From Nitrincola salilacus (GTDB taxonomy: Bacteria > Pseudomonadota > Gammaproteobacteria > Pseudomonadales > Balneatricaceae): a stretch of 64,000 nt of DNA. How positions within the stretch are numbered: the stretch's first letter is position 1; every line of letters begins with the position of its first letter. Shown here piece after piece: positions 53,365 to 63,924 of this stretch. The translations under genes were made by a program, and so were the position numbers. The stretch spans positions 4,588,001 to 4,652,000 of the forward strand of contig NZ_CP176580.1 of NCBI RefSeq assembly GCF_046271865.1. The letters run 5' to 3'. The notes under the pieces were generated by a model. That model saw only the letters and a list, made by a program, of their open reading frames with translations. It ran no database searches and had not been told where the DNA came from.

Positions 53365-55377
53365 GAAATCGTCCAACAGCCCTTTAAGGCTGCTGATGGT
53401 TGCCCGGCCCCGTGCCTTGTTGACCTCCGGAGAGCTCTCTCCCAACCCCTCTGTGACCAGATCCTCTTGCGGCAGCTCCTGCAGAAAACGACTCGGCGCG
53501 CAATCTATCCACTCACCGAACTGCTTGCGCTTCTTAGCCAGCGTCATGGTCAGTGTTTCTCTGGCTCTGGTAATACCTACATAGGCCAGCCGCCGCTCCT
53601 CTTCGATGGTATCGCCTTCGATGCTGTTACGATGTGGCAGCAACTCCTCCTCCATGCCCATCAGGAACACATGCGGAAACTCCAGCCCCTTGGAGGCGTG
53701 CAGCGTCATCAGTTGCACCCGATCGGAATCATCCTCTTCCTCCTGGCGATCCAGCAGATCCAGCAACAGCAGACGGGCAATCGCCTCCTGAATACCGGCA
53801 TCAGAGTCCTCCTCCTGCAATCGCTCCAGTGTCGCCTTGAGGGACTCAACCAGAAACCAGACATTCTGCATCCGTTTCTCAGCCACCACATCACTGGAAC
53901 TGCCCTGACGGATCCAGCCCTCGTAGTCCATATCCAGAATCATCTCACGCACCGCCGCGATCGGGTCACCCTCATGGCACAGCCTCAGCAGATGCTGCAT
54001 CCAACGACAGAAGCGTTGCAGGCGGGTGATCGCCTGAGCAGGCAGCACCTGCTCCAGCCCCATCTCGTCACAGGCTTCAAACAGACTGATCAAACGAGAG
54101 CTCGCATATTCACCCAGATGCTGCAGTGTGGTGGGCCCTATTTCCCTGCGCGGCAAATTCACAATACGCAGAAATGCGTTGTCATCTGACTGATTGACCA
54201 GCAAACGCAGATAGGCCATCAGATCCTTGATCTCGGCACGGGCAAAGAAGGAGGTGCCACCGCTGATTTTGTAAGGCACCTGAAAGTGCTGCAGTTTCAT
54301 CTCCAGCAGACGCGCCTGATGGTTACCCCGATAGAGCACGGCAAAGTCACGGAAAGGAATTCTTTCACGCAGATGACGATCCATGATCTCGGTGGCAATA
54401 CGCTCTGATTCCGTTTCATCATTGCGGGTGTAAATGATGCGGATCGGTTCACCAAAGCCCTTGTCGCTCCAGAGTTTTTTGTCGAACACATGCGGGTTGT
54501 TATCGATCAGGGTGTTGGCTGCCTTGAGGATGCAGCCTGTAGAACGGTAGTTCTGCTCCAGCTTGATCACCTTGAGGCTGGGGAAATCTTCCTGCAACTG
54601 GCCCAGATTCTCGGGCCGCGCGCCACGCCAGGCATAGATAGACTGATCGTCATCACCCACTACTGTGAGTGCATTGCGATGCCCGACCAGTTGCCTGACC
54701 AATCGATACTGCGACAGGTTGGTATCCTGATACTCATCCACCAGCAGGTAACGTATCCGCCCCTGCCAGCGCGTCAGCACATCCGGTTGTTGTGAAAAGA
54801 GTCGTACCGGCACCAGAATCAGGTCATCAAAATCTACGGCATTATAGGCGCGCAGGGATTTTGCATAGGCCTCATAGGCACGAGCCGCCAGTATCTCATC
54901 CGGCAGCGCGGCTTTAGCCAGCGCCTGGTGCGGTTCCAGCATGTCGTTTTTCCAACTGGAGATCTGGTGTTGCACCATGCCAACCTGCTCGGCATCTTCA
55001 TCATGGTGCAGCAGCAGGTCGCGCAACAGCGCCTTACTGTCCTGATCGTCAAAGATTGAGAAGCCGGGTTTAAGACCCAGTGTTTTGTGTTCGCGACGAA
55101 TGATGTTCAGGCCAAGGTTGTGAAATGTGGACACGGTCAAGCCACGGCTGTCACATCCCTGCAATAGTTGCATGACACGCTCCTTCATTTCACGAGCTGC
55201 TTTATTGGTAAAGGTAACAGCCGCAATATGCCGTGCACTGATCTCGCACTCTTTAACAAGGTAGGCTATCTTGCGGGTAATCACGCTGGTTTTACCCGAA
55301 CCGGCACCCGCCAGCACCAGCAGTGGGCCACCGATATAATGCACCGCATCTTTCTGCCGCGGATTCAGTTTACTCAT
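53362..55377 (-). CDS. rep: ATP-dependent DNA helicase Rep
   Basis: A 671-residue SF1A helicase, the length of E. coli Rep (673). Motifs: Walker A LAGAGSGKTSV, Walker B LVDEYQDTN, QNYRSTG, LMTLHASKGLEF and VGITRARETL. Rep moves 3' to 5', clears proteins ahead of the replication fork and helps restart. Single gene, convergent with the cytochrome c5 gene and divergent from the GGDEF-EAL gene. Confidence 0.94.
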   Translation of the reverse strand: MSKLNPRQKDAVHYIGGPLLVLAGAGSGKTSVITRKIAYLVKECEISARHIAAVTFTNKAAREMKERVMQLLQGCDSRGLTVSTFHNLGLNIIRREHKTLGLKPGFSIFDDQDSKALLRDLLLHHDEDAEQVGMVQHQISSWKNDMLEPHQALAKAALPDEILAARAYEAYAKSLRAYNAVDFDDLILVPVRLFSQQPDVLTRWQGRIRYLLVDEYQDTNLSQYRLVRQLVGHRNALTVVGDDDQSIYAWRGARPENLGQLQEDFPSLKVIKLEQNYRSTGCILKAANTLIDNNPHVFDKKLWSDKGFGEPIRIIYTRNDETESERIATEIMDRHLRERIPFRDFAVLYRGNHQARLLEMKLQHFQVPYKISGGTSFFARAEIKDLMAYLRLLVNQSDDNAFLRIVNLPRREIGPTTLQHLGEYASSRLISLFEACDEMGLEQVLPAQAITRLQRFCRWMQHLLRLCHEGDPIAAVREMILDMDYEGWIRQGSSSDVVAEKRMQNVWFLVESLKATLERLQEEDSDAGIQEAIARLLLLDLLDRQEEEDDSDRVQLMTLHASKGLEFPHVFLMGMEEELLPHRNSIEGDTIEEERRLAYVGITRARETLTMTLAKKRKQFGEWIDCAPSRFLQELPQEDLVTEGLGESSPEVNKARGRATISSLKGLLDDF

Positions 55378-55481
55378 AAATTATTACAGGCCTAAATAAT
55401 TTTGGATATCAGCCGATATGCTTGGAAAGATCATGCTTCACTCAAACAAAATTGGTCATCATATTGATCAACAAACAGCTT

Positions 55482-55499
55482 TTCAAACGGTTGTTTGAA
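55482..55499. promoter_or_regulatory. PsrA-box-like palindrome upstream of the GGDEF-EAL gene
   Basis: TTCAAACGGTTGTTTGAA is a perfect 18-base palindrome with a GGTT centre and contains CAAAC-N4-GTTTG, the motif bound by the TetR-family regulator PsrA. It lies between rep and the GGDEF-EAL gene, 128 bases before the latter. Confidence 0.55.
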
Positions 55500-55626
55500 T
55501 TAGGTATGTGACATGTTAGGCTAGGGTAATATACACTGACATTAAAACTCAGTTATCGTTAAGCTTGTAGCCTGCCGGTCGCCATCCGACAGCGGGTCAG
55601 ACAAACCTACAGAGGTAACCGGCAAG

Positions 55627-57354
55627 ATGCTAGCAGTAGAGCAGGCCCTTATACATCCTGGTTGCAGACTTGTGCTGATAGATCCGGATGCTATGGCGAT
55701 ACAGCGCCTGACCAGCTTGCTCCCTCCTGCGTGTAATCTGTTGCTGTTTCCATCCCTTGATCTCGCCGCTGAAACCCTGAGAGAGCCAGAGCCAACCATT
55801 CTGCTGCTGCATGAAAATGCGATAGACAACGTCGACCAGACACCGCTGAATCACAGCGAGCAGTATAACGGAATTCCGCTGATAGTTTTACTGGAACAGG
55901 ATACGCCGGAACGGCTGGAGTATCTGCTGCAACATCCTCTGAATGATTATATCAATCTGGATCAGCTGGACACCTCCACGTTGTTTCGTGTTCTGCGCTA
56001 TGCCTCGGCAAACCTGCGCAATCACAAGGCGCTGTTTGAGATTCAGACCACTGATCCGCTGACAGGCACCGGTAATCGACAATACTTTTACAGTCAGTTA
56101 CAAAGCGCTTTGAAGCGACTCGATCAGGGATTCAAAGTCGCCCTGTTTGCCATCGATATCGATAACTTCAGCGCCTTCAATAACAATATGGGCCATGATG
56201 CGGGTGACCGCGTTGTGCTGGAGCTGAGCCGGCGTCTGCGGCGCTGTCAGGGAAGCTCACACCTGGCACGTATCGGGAATGACGAATTTACGATCATACT
56301 GATTGTTCGGCCTGAGGACTCGCTGCAGGAAGCCACGCAGCAGATGACAGAGCATCTGATCGAAGCGATGATCCCCGGCTATCAGATCGATGATAGCGAA
56401 GCGACTATCAGTTGTAGTATCGGCATCGCTCAGGCCCCGCTGCATCATCATGAATTTGATGCGCTGATCCGTTTTTCCGGTCTCGCACGATTGCGTGCCA
56501 AGAAGCTCCGCGGTCATAGCTATGCCATCTATGATCCGAAGCAGGACAAGGAAGGTGGCTCCAGTATTGCGCTGGAACCCGAGCTATGGCGAGCCTTACA
56601 GCAGGGAGAGTTCAGTCTTTACTACCAGCCCCGTATCAATCTCAACACAGGTGATATCGTCGGCGCCGAAGCGTTGATTCGCTGGCATCATCCCACTCGC
56701 GGCCTGATTACACCCGATACGTTCATCCCGGTCTGCGAACAGTCCGGCCTGATTGTGCCGATCGGCTATTGGGTGATACAGCAGGCCGGTAAGGATATGA
56801 AGCTGATGCGTGATGTTGGCCTGCGAGGCTATGTAGGTGTCAACCTCTCCTTCCGCCAGTTTCAGGATGGCTATCTGGCCAACACCATTGAGCGTCTGAT
56901 TCACAAATACAATATCGATACCACCATGCTGGAGTTTGAGCTGACCGAAACTGCGCTGTTCAGCGACGAGGTCCATGTGCGCCAGTGCATGGAATCACTC
57001 AGTGCGCTTGGCGTCGAGTTCTCTCTTGATGATTTCGGCACCGGTTACTCCTCCTTCTCACTGCTGCAGAAGCTGCCCATCTCGACACTTAAAATCGATA
57101 AGTCTTTTATCTCTGGCATCCCCGGCAACAAGGACGATGAAGAGATAGTCCGAACGATCATCAACCTGGCCAAGAACATGCAACGCAAGGTGATTGCCGA
57201 GGGTGTGGAAACCCAGGGGCAACTGGAGTTCCTGCTCCTGCATGGTTGCGATCTTGCTCAGGGCTACCTGTTCAGCCGCCCCGTCAGTCTCGACAAATTC
57301 CTCGCCATGCTCGACACCGCAAGACCTGAGCAGGACGCTATGCTGGAGCAATAA
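55627..57354 (+). CDS. GGDEF-EAL protein with degenerate receiver-like N-terminus
   Basis: A 575-residue cytoplasmic protein. An N-terminal 130-residue region (LVLIDPDAMAIQRLTSLL) resembles a receiver domain without its phospho-acceptor set; GGDEF follows (about 140-305), then EAL (about 315-560). The cyclase motif is GNDEF, so synthesis is likely lost. The EAL domain is canonical: AEALIRWHHP, ELTETAL, DDFGTGYSSF, LKIDKSF and AEGVET. It is expected to be a c-di-GMP phosphodiesterase, perhaps tuned by the GGDEF domain binding GTP. A PsrA-type operator lies upstream. Confidence 0.9.
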   Translation: MLAVEQALIHPGCRLVLIDPDAMAIQRLTSLLPPACNLLLFPSLDLAAETLREPEPTILLLHENAIDNVDQTPLNHSEQYNGIPLIVLLEQDTPERLEYLLQHPLNDYINLDQLDTSTLFRVLRYASANLRNHKALFEIQTTDPLTGTGNRQYFYSQLQSALKRLDQGFKVALFAIDIDNFSAFNNNMGHDAGDRVVLELSRRLRRCQGSSHLARIGNDEFTIILIVRPEDSLQEATQQMTEHLIEAMIPGYQIDDSEATISCSIGIAQAPLHHHEFDALIRFSGLARLRAKKLRGHSYAIYDPKQDKEGGSSIALEPELWRALQQGEFSLYYQPRINLNTGDIVGAEALIRWHHPTRGLITPDTFIPVCEQSGLIVPIGYWVIQQAGKDMKLMRDVGLRGYVGVNLSFRQFQDGYLANTIERLIHKYNIDTTMLEFELTETALFSDEVHVRQCMESLSALGVEFSLDDFGTGYSSFSLLQKLPISTLKIDKSFISGIPGNKDDEEIVRTIINLAKNMQRKVIAEGVETQGQLEFLLLHGCDLAQGYLFSRPVSLDKFLAMLDTARPEQDAMLEQ

Positions 57355-57414
57355 CTTGCTTAGACATCCACCGGATAAAGCCAAGCCCATGCCAGCCTGC
57401 AATAAACAGCCACA

Positions 57415-58923
57415 TTAACGCCTCAATCCATTACCCCGAAATGCCAACGCCTCCAGCAGGTGAGACTGTTCCACCCGGTCATGTCCCTCCAGATCTGCAA
57501 GCGTTCGAGCCACACGCAGCAAGCGATGACAGGCGCGCGCCGAGATACCCAGATTATCCATCGCCTGTGTCAGCAATCGGCGCGAATCGCTGTCGAGATG
57601 ACAATGCTCCTCAAGGAAGCGCCCGCTGAGCAGTCGGTTGCTTGAACCCTGACGCTGAAGCTGAATCTCGCGCGCCCTCAACACCCTTGCCCGTATGTCG
57701 GCACTACTCTCTGCCTGCTCCCCGGGGCGCAGCAATGCATCGGCAGGCAAGGCCGCCACCCAAAGCTGAATATCGATTCGATCCAGTAAGGGACCTGACA
57801 CCCGGCCCTGATAGCGCCGAATCTGATCTGGCGTACAGATACAGCGATCAGTACCATCACCGTAGTAACCGCATGCGCATGGATTCATCGCAGCTACCAG
57901 TTGGAAGCAAGCTGGATACAGAGTCTGTCGGGCCGCACGCGAGATCAGAATCTCTCCTGTTTCCATTGGTTCACGCAAAACATCCAGCACGCGACGTGGA
58001 AACTCAGGTAACTCATCCAGAAACAACACCCCCTGATGCGCCAGAGAGATCTCACCCGGCCGGGGGTGCGAACCACCGCCAACCAGGGCCGCAGCCGAGG
58101 CCGTATGATGCGGTGCACGAAAAGGGCGCACACCCTGACAGGCATCCAACACCGACATACCGGCAACAGAGTGAATCGCAGCCACCTCAAGGCACTGCTC
58201 AGGTGTCAGTTCGGGCAACAGTCCGGGAAGCCGGGAAGCCAGCATGCTTTTACCACTGCCAGGCGGGCCGGTAAAAAGCAGATTATGCTGCCCGGCCGCC
58301 GCTACCTCCAACGCTCTTCTGGCCTGAAGCTGCCCCTTCACGTCCGACATATCCGGGCAGGTATGAATCAAGGGTTCTTCAGCTTCGACTCGACAGGCAA
58401 ACTCAAGCTTTAACTTGCCACTGAGATACTGATGCAGTTGTAACAGATGACTGACGCCGAGCACTGGGGTATCACCCATAAGCGTCGCTTCATCTGCATT
58501 ACAGGCTGGCAGTATCAGCGCCCGCCGTGCCTGCCCACAGGCAATAGACGCTGGCAGTGCACCACGCACCGAACGTATCTCGCCAGACAGGGCCAACTCC
58601 CCCAGCACCTCAAACTGATGTAACTTGTCGTTCTTCAACTGGCCAGACGCCTGCAAAATACCGAGCGCAATCGCCAGATCATAACGACCACCCTCTTTGG
58701 GCAGATCAGCAGGTGCAAGATTGATGGTGATACGGCGTTGAGGGAAATCGAACCCCGCGGTAATCAGGGCGCTGCGCACCCGTTCCCGACTCTCTTTCAC
58801 AGCCGTTTCGGGTAAACCGACGATAGCCAGTGACGGCAAGCCGCCGGACAGATGTACCTCCACCGCCACAGATGGAGACTGAATACCCAACTGAGCGCGG
58901 GTATGAATAACCGATAATGACAT
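57415..58923 (-). CDS. comM: Mg-chelatase-like AAA+ protein ComM (YifB)
   Basis: A 502-residue protein. AGGAAGG precedes the ATG at 58923. Domains: N-terminal ChlI-like region (MSLSVIHTRAQLG, LAPADLPKEGGRYDLAIALG), AAA+ with Walker A TGPPGSGKSML, Walker B FLDELPEF, and a C-terminal helical domain. ComM is a hexameric helicase that promotes branch migration during natural transformation. It follows ubiK by 61 bases on the same strand. It implies natural transformation capacity or its remnant. Confidence 0.94.
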   Translation of the reverse strand: MSLSVIHTRAQLGIQSPSVAVEVHLSGGLPSLAIVGLPETAVKESRERVRSALITAGFDFPQRRITINLAPADLPKEGGRYDLAIALGILQASGQLKNDKLHQFEVLGELALSGEIRSVRGALPASIACGQARRALILPACNADEATLMGDTPVLGVSHLLQLHQYLSGKLKLEFACRVEAEEPLIHTCPDMSDVKGQLQARRALEVAAAGQHNLLFTGPPGSGKSMLASRLPGLLPELTPEQCLEVAAIHSVAGMSVLDACQGVRPFRAPHHTASAAALVGGGSHPRPGEISLAHQGVLFLDELPEFPRRVLDVLREPMETGEILISRAARQTLYPACFQLVAAMNPCACGYYGDGTDRCICTPDQIRRYQGRVSGPLLDRIDIQLWVAALPADALLRPGEQAESSADIRARVLRAREIQLQRQGSSNRLLSGRFLEEHCHLDSDSRRLLTQAMDNLGISARACHRLLRVARTLADLEGHDRVEQSHLLEALAFRGNGLRR

Positions 58924-58984
58924 GACACCTTCCTTGGTGATCCAAACTGAATAGAGCAACCCACTTTATTGGGTGCGTACTGAA

Positions 58985-59296
58985 TTATTCCGCACGGCTC
59001 TCTTGATCTGTCTGGACCGGCTCTGACGGATGCGTATTCGCACTACCGGGTACCAGCAACTGCTCCAGTTGAGCGACTTTATCTTCCAATGCCTCCAGGC
59101 GCGCACGCGTTCTGGCCAGCACCGCACTCTGGGCATCAAACTCTTCTCGCGTGACCAGATCCAGGCGGCTGAACGCACCTTGCAGCAGGAACTGCATCTG
59201 CTGTTCAACCTGCTCCTGCCCAGGTAATCCACGCACACCTTTGAGCAATTGCGTCATCTGCTCCGACAGCCCTTCGACGAGCTTGTTCTGAATCAT
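58985..59296 (-). CDS. ubiK: Ubiquinone biosynthesis accessory factor UbiK
   Basis: A 103-residue coiled-coil protein of the BMFP/YqiC family (GAFSRLDLVTREEFDAQSAV, LEALEDKVAQLEQLL). UbiK binds UbiJ and lipid to help aerobic ubiquinone assembly. The gene before comM is a common order in gammaproteobacteria. The acidic tail is unremarkable. Confidence 0.88.
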   Translation of the reverse strand: MIQNKLVEGLSEQMTQLLKGVRGLPGQEQVEQQMQFLLQGAFSRLDLVTREEFDAQSAVLARTRARLEALEDKVAQLEQLLVPGSANTHPSEPVQTDQESRAE

Positions 59297-59351
59297 CTTT
59301 GTCCTCCTGCCTGTATGAACTGATTACTATAAACCACTTCCATGACAGGCA

Positions 59352-59407
59352 ACACTTTCTGACCAGAGTTTTCTGATCAGCCCCCTCTGTTCAGGTTCCC
59401 CCGCTCA
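59352..59407 (-). repeat. 14-bp tandem array at the stop codon of the small gene
   Basis: On the minus strand four 14-base units begin at 59407, 59393, 59379 and 59365; the third is TGATCAGAAAACTC. The first starts with the TGA stop, and units two and three put TGA in the other two frames. The fourth has TGG. Confidence 0.85.
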
Positions 59408-59668
59408 AGAGACCTTCTCGCGCCATTTCAGGTCACCTATCTGCACATTCAACCAGTCAAATCCGACTCGCCGCGCCACCGCTGCTGCACCATCCAGACT
59501 CTTGAACTCACGCTCACTGTTAGAGCGCTGAAGATTCAGGATCACCACTTCCTGATCTCTTGTGATGAATTTCAACGTCCAGCCCCGTGACATCGAAATA
59601 GGGATCGCCTGGCACGATTCGAACACGCCTGCTTTAAAAAGCAGCCTTATTTCTCGCTCTTGCATCAT
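59405..59668 (-). CDS. Small protein of unknown role (ParC-like partition-associated?)
   Basis: An 87-residue protein; AAGGA five bases upstream of the ATG at 59668 selects this start. Short beta-rich pattern with GWTLKFITRDQ and REFKSLDGAAAVARRVGF, similar in style to small ParC-type plasmid partition or replication-accessory proteins. That link is weak. It lies between ubiK and the glnK leader. Confidence 0.5.
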   Translation of the reverse strand: MMQEREIRLLFKAGVFESCQAIPISMSRGWTLKFITRDQEVVILNLQRSNSEREFKSLDGAAAVARRVGFDWLNVQIGDLKWREKVS

Positions 59669-60091
59669 CTTAATCCTTATTTGAATTATCATTTAACTAC
59701 TATGAATAGTATAAAATAAATTATGATAAATCACAATAAAAATACAACAATTTACGACTCATAACTCATTGAAATATATGATAAAAATAAATAATTTCAG
59801 ACCACTTCAGCAATGCCACCTTGGTTGCGTAACACATTGTTTTATAAGAATAAAAAATGCATACCCCACTAGATCAATTGCTTATAACAGATTATCTTTT
59901 TATATTTTTGATTTGCGTTAATAAGATAAAGAATAATCAATATATATTTTTGATAGATTGATACTGGATAAGGTGGAGAGAGAGGGACAACAGATGGATT
60001 CAGCTTATGCTGCGGCGTGCATAAGGTGATATTACAAAGGAGAACTCCCAAACGGGAGACTGGACGTGACTTTGCGACCACACATCAAAAG

Positions 60092-60108
60092 TGCGCCCAT
60101 TAGGTTGC
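60092..60108. promoter_or_regulatory. NtrC-like enhancer site upstream of glnK
   Basis: TGCGCC-CATTA-GGTTGC resembles the NtrC consensus TGCACC-N5-GGTGCA, about 150 bases before the sigma-54 promoter. A TGCACCAA half-site lies further downstream. Confidence 0.5.
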
Positions 60109-60250
60109 CGAACAACAGCGCACCAAAATAGAGCACAATAGAAGCGAGTGCACAGTTTTTAACCACACCTGCCACCTGTCTGCACCAATATCTATCATTC
60201 ACTTTGATATGAAATAGTTATCTTATTGTTTTATATATATTTTATTTTTC

Positions 60251-60266
60251 TGGCACGGCTTTCGCT
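60251..60266 (+). promoter_or_regulatory. Sigma-54 promoter of glnK-amtB
   Basis: TGGCACGGCTTTCGCT matches the sigma-54 consensus with correct GG and GC spacing and one changed base in TTGC. Transcription would start near 60277, 68 bases before the glnK start. Confidence 0.8.
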
Positions 60267-60344
60267 TAGACCAAGCAAGCGAAATCAGCTGGTACTCACC
60301 TGTCCGACTGGTTTCGGTCTTTTACTTTAAAGAGGGACTGAACG

Positions 60345-60683
60345 ATGAAACTGGTTTCAGCAATCATAAAGCCATTCAAGCTCGATGATGTGCGCGAAGC
60401 GCTCTCCGAGATAGGTATCCAAGGTATCACTGTCACAGAAGTCAAAGGCTTCGGTCGTCAGAAAGGCCATACAGAACTCTACCGTGGTGCGGAATATGTC
60501 GTTGATTTCCTTCCAAAGGTTCGCATCGATGCCGCCGTGAAAGACGACGTGGTCGACCAGGTCGTTGAAGCGGTCAGCAAAGCCGCTCAGACCGGCAAGA
60601 TCGGTGATGGCAAAATTTTTGTCACCCCACTTGAACAGGTTATCCGCATCCGTACCGGTGAATCCGGACACGACGCACTTTAA
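60345..60683 (+). CDS. glnK: Nitrogen regulatory protein PII
   Basis: A 112-residue PII protein with the uridylylation site Tyr51 in the T-loop (GHTELYRGAEYVVDF) and GDGKIFVTPLEQVIRIRTGE for ATP binding. It senses 2-oxoglutarate, ATP/ADP and glutamine (through uridylylation) and binds AmtB to block ammonium entry. The sigma-54 promoter means it is induced in nitrogen limitation. amtB follows 42 bases downstream. It should also talk to GlnE (12.9-15.8 kb). Confidence 0.95.
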   Translation: MKLVSAIIKPFKLDDVREALSEIGIQGITVTEVKGFGRQKGHTELYRGAEYVVDFLPKVRIDAAVKDDVVDQVVEAVSKAAQTGKIGDGKIFVTPLEQVIRIRTGESGHDAL

Positions 60684-60724
60684 TAACCCTTATGACGATT
60701 TTTCGCCTGCTGGAGGGCTGAACA

Positions 60725-61999
<1,275 letters not shown>

Positions 62000-62016
62000 G
62001 TTACTGATCTTGAATT

Positions 62017-62042
62017 AAAAGGAGCCTTCGGGCTCCTTTTTT
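62017..62042 (+). terminator. Intrinsic terminator after amtB
   Basis: AAAAGGAGCC-TTCG-GGCTCCTTTTTT: a ten-pair stem with a TTCG tetraloop and a T-run. Confidence 0.95.
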
Positions 62043-62100
62043 GCGTTGTCGCTGTGCTATGCGTTGTCTACAGGTTACAGGTATACTTGAATTCATCCCC

Positions 62101-62136
62101 CGCAGAGTTCGGGACTGAGTTCGGTACTGAGTTCGG
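62101..62136 (+). repeat. 12-bp tandem triplet before the second PII gene
   Basis: Three 12-base units ending in GAGTTCGG (the second is GACTGAGTTCGG) start at 62101, 62113 and 62125. Confidence 0.7.
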
Positions 62137-62192
62137 GCATTTTTTATTCAGACGTGGCATTATCCATGACTGCAGGTTTTGAGGAGAAAACC

Positions 62193-62531
62193 ATGAAGTT
62201 GATCACTGCGATTATCAAACCATTCAAGCTAGATGATGTCCGTGAAGCCTTGTCTGATATCGGCATCCAGGGTGTCACCGTTACCGAGGTCAAAGGCTTC
62301 GGACGGCAAAAAGGCCATACTGAACTGTATCGTGGAGCAGAGTATGTCGTCGACTTCCTGCCCAAGGTCAAAATCGAAGTGGCAGTCGATGATGATATGC
62401 TCGATGCCGTGATTGAGGCGATCAGCAAGACAGCCAACACCTCGAAGATCGGCGACGGCAAGATATTTGTAACGCCGCTGGAGCAGGTTATCCGTATCCG
62501 TACCGGCGAAACGGGTCCAGACGCGCTCTAA
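62193..62531 (+). CDS. Second nitrogen regulatory protein PII
   Basis: A 112-residue PII protein; GAGGAG upstream fixes the ATG at 62193 (an earlier frame start at 62154 lacks one). It keeps Tyr51, the T-loop and the ATP motif of the first copy; the two differ mainly in the segment 60-85 (VKIEVAVDDDMLDAVIEAIS here). It lies after the amtB terminator and so needs its own promoter, perhaps constitutive, as for glnB. The stop codon opens a 16-bp tandem array. Confidence 0.93.
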   Translation: MKLITAIIKPFKLDDVREALSDIGIQGVTVTEVKGFGRQKGHTELYRGAEYVVDFLPKVKIEVAVDDDMLDAVIEAISKTANTSKIGDGKIFVTPLEQVIRIRTGETGPDAL

Positions 62532-62591
62532 GCATTTTCAGATCTAAGCCTTCACAGACCTGAGCATTCACAGCTTTAAATATTCACAGCG
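62528..62591 (+). repeat. 16-bp tandem array at the stop codon of the second PII gene
   Basis: Four 16-base units begin at 62528, 62544, 62560 and 62576; the second is CTAAGCCTTCACAGAC. Each has a stop codon (TAA, TAA, TGA, TAA) right after its first base; since 16 is one more than a multiple of three, stops occur in all three frames. Confidence 0.88.
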
Positions 62592-62615
62592 AGGCTCGAA
62601 TCATCAGAGCCTCGC
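62589..62615. terminator. GC-rich hairpin between the second PII gene and the kinase gene
   Basis: GCGAGGCTC and GAGCCTCGC pair perfectly around a nine-base loop. There is no T-run, so termination may be weak or factor-dependent; it serves two convergent genes. Confidence 0.5.
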
Positions 62616-62634
62616 CATCACCGGCCAACTGTTA

Positions 62635-63924
62635 TCAGGCAAGTCTGGCCGGTATTTTCATCGCCAGCTCAAATCCTCCTTCGCTCCGATTCGTCGCATT
62701 GACGCTACCTCCCATATGCTGAACGGCGCGTTGCAGAATACTCAGACCCAATCCATAACCATCGCTCGGGTTATGCTGACCACGGACAAACGGATTGAAC
62801 AGGGTTTTCAGCAGAGACTTATCCACACCCGGCCCGTTATCCACAACACTAAGCAGTAGATGGTTACCATCGTGGCGTGCCAAAATCTCGACAAGAGATC
62901 CGACTGGTGTGTGCTTCAGCGCATTCCCCAGTGCATTGCCCAGCGCTCGACGCAACAGCGCCTCGTTAAGAGAGCAACTCAGGCCAGGTGGATCAATACT
63001 GAACAACACCTCATGCTCAGGGTGGGTCAACTGCGCATCAGCGACCAGAGACTCCAGTATTGGCATCAGATGGCAAGGCTCCACTTGACCGGACTCTTGC
63101 TCCAGCCGAGACAAGGACAGCAGTTCCTCAATCAGATGGTTAAGCTGTTCACACTCTCGATTGATCTGATCAATGCTGCGATGACTTCCTCCGAGTTGCT
63201 GCTCGACCAGTCCGGCCGCCACTTGCAAACGCGCCAGCGGTGCCCGAAGCTCATGTGACACATCCTGGAGCAGCCTCTGCTGCCCTGTCAGCGTTTTTTC
63301 CACAAAGGCAGCCATCAGATTGAATTCACGCGCCAGTTCGCCTATCTCATCCCTGCGTGAGCTGAGGTGCCCCTCTGCTCGTGTGCTGAGGTTCTGCTGA
63401 TCATGCAGGGCACGCGCATGTTGTCGTAATTGATTGACAGGGCGCACAACCAGAAAGCTGGTCAACAACGCCACCAGCGCGGCTACAACCGCCACCATGA
63501 TCATCTGCAGCGATGCGCCGAACTGCAGCAGGCGCTGCAAGTGGAACTGATCATCCGGCATAGGAGCCAGTATCTGATACTGCCGACCGGCGTCAGACTC
63601 GTATACCAGGCGTACCTTTGGACCCTCTGGTAAAGGTCGCCTCAACTCGATCAGACGCTGCCCGGTTTCGACATCCAGAATCTGCAGTGGAAAGCGCTGC
63701 CGCCTGTGCCCCTCATTCCGCGAGGATCGACTGGAAGAGTCACCCGATTCATATCGCTCAATCAGCGTTTGAGCCTGGCTCAACAACCTCTCTTCGTAAA
63801 GATCCCGACCATGTCTGCGCTCGTTGACTGTCATCAGACCATATATCAGCAACCCCATGGTGATTGAGCTGAACAGCCAGGTCGAGATGAATATTTTCCA
63901 GAACAGATGCTGGTACCATCTCAT
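62635..63924 (-). CDS. Sensor histidine kinase, CpxA-like
   Basis: A 429-residue kinase: transmembrane helices at about 9-31 and 139-161, a periplasmic sensor of about 100 residues, HAMP, a HisKA box VSHELRAPLARLQVAAGL and an ATPase domain with NALKHTP, DNGPGV and GYGLGLSI. The VSHELR-SPL-type box and short sensor resemble CpxA/RstB envelope-stress kinases. It begins inside the stop of its response regulator (ATGA). Signal unknown. Confidence 0.88.
   Translation of the reverse strand: MRWYQHLFWKIFISTWLFSSITMGLLIYGLMTVNERRHGRDLYEERLLSQAQTLIERYESGDSSSRSSRNEGHRRQRFPLQILDVETGQRLIELRRPLPEGPKVRLVYESDAGRQYQILAPMPDDQFHLQRLLQFGASLQMIMVAVVAALVALLTSFLVVRPVNQLRQHARALHDQQNLSTRAEGHLSSRRDEIGELAREFNLMAAFVEKTLTGQQRLLQDVSHELRAPLARLQVAAGLVEQQLGGSHRSIDQINRECEQLNHLIEELLSLSRLEQESGQVEPCHLMPILESLVADAQLTHPEHEVLFSIDPPGLSCSLNEALLRRALGNALGNALKHTPVGSLVEILARHDGNHLLLSVVDNGPGVDKSLLKTLFNPFVRGQHNPSDGYGLGLSILQRAVQHMGGSVNATNRSEGGFELAMKIPARLA

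Larger units (their letters stand above)
59669..60344 (+). other. 676-bp AT-rich leader of glnK
   Basis: No gene is seen. The first 400 bases are very AT-rich. The later part carries an NtrC-like site and the sigma-54 promoter described separately, and CTCCC-AAA-CGGGAG forms a short hairpin near 60048. Confidence 0.6.

Noticed and set aside
57642..58274. 210-residue ORF opposite to comM
   Set aside because: Low-complexity Pro/Arg/His-rich translation of the comM complement.
59869..60081. 70-residue minus-strand ORF in the glnK leader
   Set aside because: AT-rich, no ribosome site, and it covers the upstream regulatory region.
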